A DNA stretch of 64,000 bases from Ralstonia pickettii (GTDB lineage: Bacteria; Pseudomonadota; Gammaproteobacteria; Burkholderiales; Burkholderiaceae): assembly GCF_001699815.1 (NCBI RefSeq), contig NZ_MCGB01000057.1:496001-560000 (forward strand). The letters run 5' to 3'. Below the pieces are notes generated by a model. It saw only the letters and a program-made list of their open reading frames with translations, did no database searches and was not told the origin of the DNA. How positions within the stretch are numbered: position 1 is the first letter of the stretch; each line of letters begins with the position of its first letter. Of the stretch, positions 54,149-64,000 are shown piece after piece. The position numbers and the translations under genes were made by a program.

Positions 54149-54496
54149 TCAGTGGGTAGTCTGTAGTGTTCTCTTCTGCGGTGCCATCTGTGCCTGCATC
54201 ACCCCCTCAGCCTGCCGTGCAGCTTCGAGCTGGTCGCATTTGCGACGAAGGTAGCGCAGACAGGTCACCCGCAGGAAGGACGTGAAATTCTGAACGTCGC
54301 CCCTGTGATGCAGGATCTCGTCGTGAAACTGGACGATCAGCGCGTTGGTGGTCATGTTTTCATCCGCGGCGAGGATCGCCAAGGTATCCCAGACAAAGTT
54401 TTCCAGCCGGATGCTGGTGTGTACCCCATGAATGCGCACGGAGCGCGTACGCGACTCATAAAGAATGGGATCAGCGGTGACGAAGAATTCACACAT
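54149..54496 (-). CDS. ribbon-helix-helix domain protein
   Basis: A 115-residue protein with a RHH_4-type fold: SVRIHGVHTSIRLENFVWDTLAILAADENMTTNALIVQFHDE (motifs HTSIRLENFVWDTL and ENMTTNALIVQFHDE). Proteins of this kind are possible DNA-binding regulators. It is encoded between the GMC dehydrogenase and the glyoxalase I gene, in the same direction. Target unknown. Confidence 0.7.
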   Translation of the reverse strand: MCEFFVTADPILYESRTRSVRIHGVHTSIRLENFVWDTLAILAADENMTTNALIVQFHDEILHHRGDVQNFTSFLRVTCLRYLRRKCDQLEAARQAEGVMQAQMAPQKRTLQTTH

Positions 54497-54534
54497 CGCA
54501 GTCTCCTGCAGAGGGTCAACCGACGCTGCGGCAC

Positions 54535-56103
54535 TCAGATCGAACGTTGCGACATCTGCTTGGCAATGTAGTCAGCCTGCCGGATAGCGAGCGTAACGAT
54601 GGTCAATGTCGGGTTTTCCGAGCCGCCCGTGGTGAACTGGCTGCCGTCGCTGATGAACAGATTCGCGATGTCATGTGTCTGCCCCCATTTATTGCAGACG
54701 CCATCCTGCGGGCGGGCGCTCATGCGGGCGGTACCCAGATTATGGGTCGACGGATACGGCGGCGTGCGGAACGTCTTGATCGCACCGACTGCACCGTAGA
54801 TGCGCTCGGCCTGGGTGTAGGCGTGTTTGCGCATGGCGATGTCGTTTTCGTGATCATCGAAGTGCACATTCGGCACGTAGTTGCCCCATTGATCCTTGAC
54901 GTTCGTATTGAGCGTAACGCGGTTCGTCTCACGCGGCATGTCTTCACCGACGAGCCACATACCCGCCAAATTCGTATAGTGATCCATCCACCACGCGAAG
55001 TCGGAACCCCATCCTCCCGGATTCAGAAAGGCTGCCATGAACGGAATACCCAGCGACAGCGTTTCGAGTTCGTAACCGCCGACGAACCCACGACGGGTAT
55101 CGTGGCGAGCCTCGTCACGCACAATGCCGGCCATGGTCGTGCCGCGGTACATGTGCACAGGCTCCTTGAATGCCGCATAAACCGACCCGGTCATATGGCG
55201 CATGTAATTGCGGCCGACCTGACCCGACGAATTGGCCAGACCGTCCTTGAACATGTTCGAAGCGGATAGCAGCAGCAGACGCGGTGTTTCGATGGAGTTC
55301 CCCGCCACGCAGACGATGCGCGCCTTTTGCCGCTGTTCCTTGCCGTCCTTGTCCATATAGATGACGGCATTCACGCGCCCCTTGTCATCGTGTTCGATGC
55401 GGGTGACATGCGCCTGCGTGCGCAACTCGAAATTGCCGGTAGCGTCTGCCTCGGGCAACTCGGTGTACAGCGTCGACCATTTGGCGCCGCTCTTGCAGCC
55501 CTCGAAGCAGAAGCCGAGCTGCATGCAGCGTGCGCGACCCTTGCGCGGCTTGCTGTTGATGGCCATGTTGCCGGTGTGCACTTCCTTATAGCCGAGCCGG
55601 GTGGCGCCGTTGTACATCACCTTGAAGTTGTTGTTGCCCGGCAGGCCCGGGATGCCATTGGTGCGCGTGACGCCCATCTTGTCTTCGGCCTTGGCGTAAT
55701 ACGGCTCCAGCTCCTTGAGCGTGAGAGGCCAATCCAGCAGATTCGCTCCCTTGAGGTCGCCGTAGAGCGTCCGGGCTTGAAATTCATGCTCCTGGAAGCG
55801 CAGAGAAGCGCCGGCCCAGTGCGTGCTTGTACCTCCAACCGTCTTGCAGATCCAGGCAGGGAGTTCCGCAAAATCCTTGGCAATGCGCCAGCTTCCGGAG
55901 GTCGTGCGCTTGTCGAGCCAAGCCAGTTGGCTGAAGGCCTTCCATTCATCATTGATGAAGCTGGCATTCGACTGCTTGCCGCCCGCTTCCAGCACGACGA
56001 CCTTGATGCCTTTCTGGCACAGCTCGTTGGCCAGCGTGCCGCCGCCGGCACCAGAACCGATGATCACGACGACCGAGTCATCGCTGAAATCAAACGTTGC
56101 CAT
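54535..56103 (-). CDS. GMC-family oxidoreductase, large subunit
   Basis: A 522-residue FAD enzyme of the glucose-methanol-choline group, similar to gluconate/sorbitol dehydrogenase large subunits. The dinucleotide motif is IIGSGAGGGTLANELCQKGI near the N-terminus; further features are GGTSTHWAGASLRF, RKGRARCMQLGFCFEGCKSGAKW (Cys-rich, typical of this group), and the C-terminal STHNLGTARM and SDGSQFTTGGSENPTLTI. No signal peptide is present; it is expected to be carried out with the Tat-tagged small subunit. It follows the small-subunit and cytochrome c genes, forming a three-subunit periplasmic dehydrogenase. Sugar or polyol substrate is likely but not certain. Confidence 0.85.
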   Translation of the reverse strand: MATFDFSDDSVVVIIGSGAGGGTLANELCQKGIKVVVLEAGGKQSNASFINDEWKAFSQLAWLDKRTTSGSWRIAKDFAELPAWICKTVGGTSTHWAGASLRFQEHEFQARTLYGDLKGANLLDWPLTLKELEPYYAKAEDKMGVTRTNGIPGLPGNNNFKVMYNGATRLGYKEVHTGNMAINSKPRKGRARCMQLGFCFEGCKSGAKWSTLYTELPEADATGNFELRTQAHVTRIEHDDKGRVNAVIYMDKDGKEQRQKARIVCVAGNSIETPRLLLLSASNMFKDGLANSSGQVGRNYMRHMTGSVYAAFKEPVHMYRGTTMAGIVRDEARHDTRRGFVGGYELETLSLGIPFMAAFLNPGGWGSDFAWWMDHYTNLAGMWLVGEDMPRETNRVTLNTNVKDQWGNYVPNVHFDDHENDIAMRKHAYTQAERIYGAVGAIKTFRTPPYPSTHNLGTARMSARPQDGVCNKWGQTHDIANLFISDGSQFTTGGSENPTLTIVTLAIRQADYIAKQMSQRSI

Positions 56104-56223
56104 ACATGTCTCCTGTATTGCGCACCAGCATGCCGCCGGCATTTTTGTCTCGCTCCGGTCAACGGGCTCGGCTCTGCGTCGAGCGCTTAACGGGCCTGAA
56201 GCGGAGGGTTGTTGCGACGCGTA

Positions 56224-56832
56224 TCAGCCCAGAAACGGCGGCGGACTCGCTTCCACCGGGGGCGCTGGCAACCACTTCAGATCCTGGAAGCCGCGAGTGA
56301 TATAGCCCCCCTTTTCCCACGCCGATCCCGGGTAGCCGAACGTGGCAAACGCCATTTCGTTGTCGTAGAGCGAGGTCACACACTGGCCTCGAACCGTGTT
56401 GAAGAAGGGCTTGCCTTCCATGGCCTTGACCGCTGCCAGGCGCCTCTTTGCGCTGGCCTTGATGAAACTGCCGCCAGCCAGCTTATCGAGCGCGGCAATA
56501 CCTTCGTGCAACTGCGTGGCCGCCTGGGCGTCCTGAGCGGCTTTTGCATCCAGGTCTTTCACGAGCAGTGCATAAGCGGCGTCGGGCAGCTTGGCGTGGG
56601 GAAACAGCACACGCCCCATCTGCAGCAGCGTGTCGCCCTCGGCCTTGCTCAGCGCCTTGAGCTCGACAGCCCACACCGTAGACGGGGCCAGCAACGCCAG
56701 CGGGCTGCCGATGGCCAACGTGCCCACGAGCACGCCGGTACCTTTGAGCATGCTTCTACGTGTCAGCGTCAGTTCCTTCTTCGAAGCTGCCGCGCCCGGT
56801 TCTTGATCATGTGAAATGGGAATGACTTTCAC
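56224..56832 (-). CDS. gluconate 2-dehydrogenase subunit 3-like protein (Tat exported)
   Basis: A 202-residue small subunit. The N-terminus has a twin-arginine motif (LTRRSMLKGTGVLVGTLAIG) and the domain includes LLQMGRVLFPHAKLPD and RGQCVTSLYDNEMAFATFGYPGSAWEKGG. It is expected to escort the FAD subunit across the membrane by the Tat pathway. It precedes the large subunit gene with a 120-bp gap. Confidence 0.85.
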   Translation of the reverse strand: MKVIPISHDQEPGAAASKKELTLTRRSMLKGTGVLVGTLAIGSPLALLAPSTVWAVELKALSKAEGDTLLQMGRVLFPHAKLPDAAYALLVKDLDAKAAQDAQAATQLHEGIAALDKLAGGSFIKASAKRRLAAVKAMEGKPFFNTVRGQCVTSLYDNEMAFATFGYPGSAWEKGGYITRGFQDLKWLPAPPVEASPPPFLG

Positions 56833-56929
56833 AGGCGTAACCTCCAGAATGTTCAGCGCTTGTCGCCATGCGGCGGACTGACGCGCGTTTTCACAATGTC
56901 ACCACGAACAGCAAGACAGCTCGCTAAAC

Positions 56930-57271
56930 TCATTGATCGGGGCAGTCGGCCAAAATCCACGCAGCCAGAATCCTGGCATCCGCATCGGACAACTGGGCCT
57001 GAGGCGGCATGGCAATCTCACCCCATTTTCCTGCCCCGCCTGACTTGATGCGCGCACCGAGGACAACGGGATTCCCGCCTTTGTATTTGGCCGCCACGTC
57101 TTTGTAGGCGGGCCCGACCACGCGTGATTCGACCGCGTGGCAACCAAGGCATGCATTCTGCGAGAGCAGCGCCTTGGCCCGGCCAACATCCAGTGCAGCA
57201 TGCGACGCGCTCGCCGCCAATAGAGCAGCGCCAATCAATGCGCTGCGGAACAGGACGCGCAGGGTCTGCAT
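56930..57271 (-). CDS. cytochrome c subunit of the GMC dehydrogenase
   Basis: A 113-residue periplasmic cytochrome: signal peptide MQTLRVLFRSALIGAALLAA...SHA, haem site CLGCH (Cys41, Cys44, His45), GPAYKDVAAKYKGG, and Met in IAMPPQ as the sixth ligand. It is first in the cytochrome-small-large run and thus likely takes electrons from the FAD subunit. ATG 57271 has GAGGA seven bases upstream; an in-frame ATG at 57325 would put 18 extra residues before the signal. Confidence 0.8.
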   Translation of the reverse strand: MQTLRVLFRSALIGAALLAASASHAALDVGRAKALLSQNACLGCHAVESRVVGPAYKDVAAKYKGGNPVVLGARIKSGGAGKWGEIAMPPQAQLSDADARILAAWILADCPDQ

Positions 57272-57747
57272 GTGCGCGTCCTCACTTGACTTGGGCGGGA
57301 TATTCAAGGGTGTCGTCTCCATCATGGATCTGGCTCCTCTCTGATGAAGGAGTTGATGGGACTATAGGAGCAAGCATGAGAGCACGGGTCACATCCCGTT
57401 ATTCACAGGGGAAACCCTTGTGAAGCAATTGAGTCGGAATGACGCAAACGTGCGCGCAGTATGGGCTGGCTGGGCCTGAACTAAAGTTCGAACTTGCGCT
57501 GCTGTTGTGTCTCAACGCACGCGATGACCGTTCCACCTCGGGCAACGCATCCGCCCTGCAAGATCCGCATGGCATTCTGTTTGTTGCGCAGTAACGCCCC
57601 ACGCCGCCCCGTTGCTCGTGTTTCGACAAACGGGGCGTGATCGCCAGGCTGCGGCCCAGGATCACTGAGAAAACGCACGCCGGTCCAGACCTCGGATGCC
57701 CTCAGGCAGCACGTGCCATTGCCCATCGATTGGGCCACCCAACGCCA
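57272..57747. other. intergenic, one unsupported short frame
   Basis: A minus-strand frame (about 57481-57670) reads DPGPQPGDHAPFVETRATGR and ARILQ-like text, faintly like small Burkholderiales hypotheticals. I cannot support it as a gene. Nothing else is seen. Confidence 0.35.
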
Positions 57748-57987
<240 letters not shown>

Positions 57988-58069
57988 GGTAACTGGGTCG
58001 CTGAATCGCGAAACCGCGACTATAACAGAATTTTTCCGGCCAGATCAAGAGGGCCCCGGCGCCACTCGA

Positions 58070-60816
<2,747 letters not shown>

Positions 60817-60902
60817 GCGGGGATTGTCGCAGAATCCGCCCGCCGGCCGGTTCCCACGGCAACGTCAGGCAGCGCGTGCGTCCAACGCCGGCTCCTCTGC
60901 GA

Positions 60903-61709
60903 CCGGGCTGCTCCGGCCAATCCACCATCAGCACGCAGCTGTCCACGCTCGAAACCCGCCTGGGCTACCGCCTATGCGAACGCGGCCGCAGCGGCTTCCG
61001 GCTCACCGCGCGCGGCGAACGCTTCGTCGATTCCGCACGCAAGCTGCTGGGCGCGCTCGATGTCTTCAGCGCAGAGGCCCGCAAGGTGGGGCGTACTCTG
61101 GTCGGCACGTTGAATCTCGGATTGATCGGTCATGCGCCCATCAACGCGAATGCGCGCATCAGTCAGGCCATCGAGCGCTTTCGGGAGCGCGATGAATCCG
61201 TGCATTTCATGGTCTCGGTGCGCCCGCCCGGGGAGCTGGAAGGACTGCTGCTCGACAACAAGATCCACATGGCGATCGGCTATTTCTGGCACCGTGTGCC
61301 GGCGCTGGACTACACGACGATCTTCCACGAGACGCAGCTTGCGTATGCGGGACGCGGCCATCCGCTGTTCCGCAAGGCTGGGGACGTGACGCCCGCGCAG
61401 GCGCTGGCGCACGCATGGGCGTGGCGCAGCTATCCGCTGCCCGAAGCGGCGGGGTCGCCGGCCGAGCGGCCGGTGACTGCGGTGGCAGACAACATGGAAG
61501 CGGTGGCAATGCTGGTGCTTTCGGGCCGGCACCTGGGTTACCTGCCGGAGCACTTTGCGGCGCCCTATGTGGCCCAGGGCCTGTTGACGCCGTTGGCACC
61601 GGCAGCCATGCGCTACGAGGTGCCGTTCGACATGGCGGTGCGCCGCGACGCCCGGCGCAATGATCTGCTGGCCGCCTTCATCGCTGACATGAAAGCGGCC
61701 CACGCCTGA
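60903..61709 (+). pseudogene. LysR-family regulator, N-terminally truncated
   Basis: The reading frame enters the LysR helix-turn-helix in the recognition helix (SGQSTISTQLSTLETRLGYRL) and then runs through the whole effector domain to VRRDARRNDLLAAFI. The first ~30 residues, including the N-terminal part of the DNA-binding domain, are not found in any frame directly upstream. The longer frame from 60801 reads non-homologous sequence into rarA's start region. Most likely it is a decayed regulator. Confidence 0.7.
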
Positions 61710-61726
61710 AAAGGCGGGGCAATCCG

Positions 61727-62152
61727 TCAGTTCGATGCCCGCTGTACCAGCCCCATGAACGCCTTGGCGGGCAGCGGCCCGTGACACGATTGCGCGCCGT
61801 TGGACGCACGCAGCAGCAGCCACACGTTCTCGCTGGCCGGCGGCTGAATCACGAACGGCTGACGCGCCGAAGCCTCGGGCAGGCGCGGATCGGCCGGCGC
61901 CTGGATCGGCACGACCTGCCCGGCGTGGCCCTTCACCAATGCGCTGCACTCGGCGCTGGGCAGCTCGGTCGCGTGCAGGAAATCCTTGTTGACCAAGGCC
62001 TCGGCCAGCACCGTGTCTGGCGCGGTGAGGAAGGAATCGACGTCAAAACGGGACGCACCGGTGGAGGCACATCCCGCAAAGACGGCCGCCGCTGACGCAG
62101 CGACGGCAACAGCGGCTGCTCGGTGCAGCGACGTGGTGAACGGCAAAGGCAT
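61727..62152 (-). CDS. small putative lipoprotein
   Basis: A 141-residue exported protein. The signal peptide ends in a lipobox (AAAVFAGCAST), so the mature form is a lipid-anchored protein with Cys near residue 28. The rest (SAECSALVKGHAGQVVPIQAP, SENVWLLLRASNGAQSCHG) is not a family that I recognise; the two other Cys may pair. It lies 36 bp downstream of lolA on the same strand. ATG 62152 is eight bases after GGAG. Confidence 0.7.
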   Translation of the reverse strand: MPLPFTTSLHRAAAVAVAASAAAVFAGCASTGASRFDVDSFLTAPDTVLAEALVNKDFLHATELPSAECSALVKGHAGQVVPIQAPADPRLPEASARQPFVIQPPASENVWLLLRASNGAQSCHGPLPAKAFMGLVQRASN

Positions 62153-62187
62153 GGTCGGTCTCCTGGTCGAAAACCGGCCTGCACGCG

Positions 62188-62835
62188 TCATTGCTTGATG
62201 ACGTCGGCCCCTTTGGGCGGCGTAAAGCGGAACACGTTGGCCGGCAGTTGCGGATTCTTCTGGATGTTCGAGAACGTCAGCAAGGTGGTGTTCCCGAAGG
62301 CGTCGCGCAGCTCCATCCCCTGCAGCTCGCCGCTGCGAAAACCGATGGCGATGCGCTGGAACTGGGTGTCCTTTGCCTTGGGGGTGAGTTCGACCCAGTC
62401 GATGCCGTCCTTGGTGCCGCCTTCCTTAAGCGTGAAGTTTTTGGCCAGATCATTGCTGCCAAACAGGATGGCAGCGGGGCTGGAGCCCAGCGACGCATCA
62501 AGCTTGCGCTCCGTGATCTGGTTCAGGTCCTTGTCGAAGATGTACAGCATCTGGCCGTCGGCCGAGAGCTGCTGTTCGTACGGCTTCACATAGCGCCAGA
62601 CGAAGCGGCCCGGGCGCGAGAAGACAAAATCGCCGTTGGACGTCCCGGCCACGCGCAGCGGGCTGCCGTTGGTGCCGCCCTTCACCTGCCGTTGCACGAA
62701 CTCGCCGCGCGCAGTGCTGACGTTGCTCACAAAGGCGTTGAGCTGTTCGACCGCACCTGCATAGGCGCCGGCAGACCATGCCGCCAGAGAGACCAGCCCG
62801 GCGGCCATCAGGTGACGCGCGTTCAACACAAACAT
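62188..62835 (-). CDS. lolA: outer-membrane lipoprotein carrier protein LolA
   Basis: A 215-residue periplasmic chaperone that ferries lipoproteins from LolCDE to LolB. The signal peptide (to YAGAVEQL) is followed by [13 protein letters not shown], the [18 protein letters not shown] segment typical of LolA, and [18 protein letters not shown]. It is full length. It follows ftsK on the same strand, a common beta-proteobacterial order. The ATG at 62835 marks the signal-peptide start; the longer open frame upstream overlaps ftsK without homology. Confidence 0.95.
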
Positions 62836-62944
62836 AGGAATCCCGGTTTCAGTTGATCTTGTTGTTAGTGGCCGGCAGCGACGGAACATTCCGCCCGTGC
62901 GGTAACGCGATGTAACGGCAAATGCGCGCAGCGCGCGGGCAGCG

Positions 62945-64000
62945 TCATTCCTCTTCGACGACGTTGCCGTTGCGGTTGGGCGCCAGGATTTCACGGTTGC
63001 CGTTGCCCGACATGGCGGACACGAGCCCCGCCTTTTCCATGTCTTCGAGCAGGCGTGCGGCGCGGTTGTAGCCGATGCGCAGGTGACGCTGCACCAGCGA
63101 GATCGACGCGCGGCGATTCTTGAGCACCACATCGACAGCCTGGTCGTACAGTGGATCGGCCTCGCCGCCGCCCGCACCCACAAGGCCAGCACCGCCACCA
63201 GAGCCATCGCCACCGCCCTCGCCATCGGCCACACCGCCTTCGAGAATGCCTTCGATGTAGTTCGGCTCGCCTTGCGCCTTCAGGTTATCGACGATGCGGT
63301 GGACTTCCTCGTCCGACACGAACGCGCCGTGCACGCGCACTGGCAAGCCGGTGCCCGGCGCGAGATACAGCATGTCGCCCATGCCCAGCAGCGCTTCGGC
63401 GCCCTGCTGGTCAAGGATGGTGCGCGAGTCGATCTTGCTGCTGACCTGGAACGCGATCCGCGTCGGCACGTTGGCCTTGATCAGGCCCGTAATCACGTCC
63501 ACCGACGGACGCTGCGTTGCCAGCACGAGGTGGATACCGGCGGCACGCGCCTTCTGCGCAATCCGCGCGATCAGCTCTTCGACCTTCTTGCCGACCACCA
63601 TCATCAGGTCGGCCAGTTCGTCGATCACGATGACAATCATCGGCAGCTTGTCGAGCGGCTCCGGCGCGTCAGGCGTCAGGCTGAACGGGTTGGGAATCTT
63701 TTCTTCGCGCGCAGCGGCTTCTTCGATCTTCTTGTTGAAGCCGGCCAGGTTTCGCACGCCCATCTTGCTCATGAGCTTGTAGCGGCGCTCCATCTCGCCC
63801 ACAGCCCAGTTGAGCGCGTGACCGGCTTGGCGCATGTCCGTCACGACTGGGCACAGCAGATGGGGAATGCCTTCGTAGATGCTCAGTTCCAGCATCTTCG
63901 GGTCGATCAGAATCAGGCGCACCGCGTCGGCCTTCGCCTTGTACAGCAGCGACAGGATCATCGCGTTGATCCCGACCGACTTACCTGAGCCCGTGGTACC
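62945..64000 (-). CDS. ftsK: DNA translocase FtsK, C-terminal part (truncated by window)
   Basis: The 3' part of the cell-division DNA translocase. The frame stays open to the end of the window, where [14 protein letters not shown] (Walker A) is encoded at about 63955-64000. Walker B is [12 protein letters not shown], followed by [20 protein letters not shown]. The gamma winged helix that reads KOPS sites is at the C-terminus ([35 protein letters not shown], in part). A Gly-rich linker ([21 protein letters not shown]) lies between the motor and gamma domains. The 5' part lies beyond the window. Confidence 0.95.

Overview
The window is GC-rich, densely coded DNA that reads like a chromosome segment of a beta-proteobacterium, most likely Ralstonia or a close Burkholderiaceae relative. 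The grounds are codon and base composition, the PQQ/quinoprotein gene set, the narGHJI-PpiC-narK order, and the ftsK-lolA-rarA-serS-tRNA-Ser housekeeping string at the right end. The species call is inference; no rRNA or marker search was possible.

Layout. (1) 1-6.9 kb: ordinary genes: a CNNM/CorC membrane protein, a MerR regulator with a carboxymuconolactone-decarboxylase-like partner, two small Ala/Lys-rich secreted proteins, an alkaline-phosphatase-superfamily enzyme and a MipA/OmpV outer-membrane protein. (2) 7.0-27.9 kb: a near-complete periplasmic alcohol-oxidation locus. It holds a PQQ-dependent alcohol dehydrogenase, two c cytochromes, a periplasmic binding protein, an AcoR-type sigma-54 activator, pqqABCDE, a TonB-dependent receptor with a beta-propeller protein and a cytochrome b561, an aldehyde dehydrogenase, a SoxYZ-like carrier with two metallo-hydrolase-fold proteins (the 'quinoprotein relay' set), and a porin. 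The dehydrogenase carries the Asp-x-Asp active-site signature of lanthanide-dependent enzymes. Good sigma-54 promoters precede the cytochrome c-550, dehydrogenase, aldehyde dehydrogenase and porin genes; the first three also share a 19-bp upstream element at similar distances, so one activator probably drives the whole system. (3) 28-31.8 kb: an acyltransferase and a PepSY / four-repeat membrane-protein cluster.

(4) 31.86-57.9 kb: an accessory block bounded by direct repeats of the sequence downstream of tRNA-Ser(CGA). It carries an anaerobic/nitrosative-stress module: a hemerythrin protein with an NsrR-like operator, a DUF2249 protein, an FNR-type regulator, an orphan SdhB-like protein, a cupin, and narGHJI with a PpiC foldase and NarK. 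It then degrades into integrase, IS3, HNH, CoA-transferase, gshA and DUF3489 remnants. These are interspersed with intact genes: a TRIC-type channel, an M20 hydrolase, a DUF2946 / outer-membrane / Tat-thioredoxin set, glyoxalases I and II, and a three-subunit GMC dehydrogenase. (5) 57.9-64 kb: core genes tRNA-Ser, serS, rarA, a truncated lysR, a small lipoprotein gene, lolA and the 3' part of ftsK, which runs off the window.

Functionally the window joins two respiratory branches. Periplasmic quinoprotein and GMC dehydrogenases feed electrons to c cytochromes. A membrane-bound nitrate reductase takes electrons from quinol when oxygen is low.
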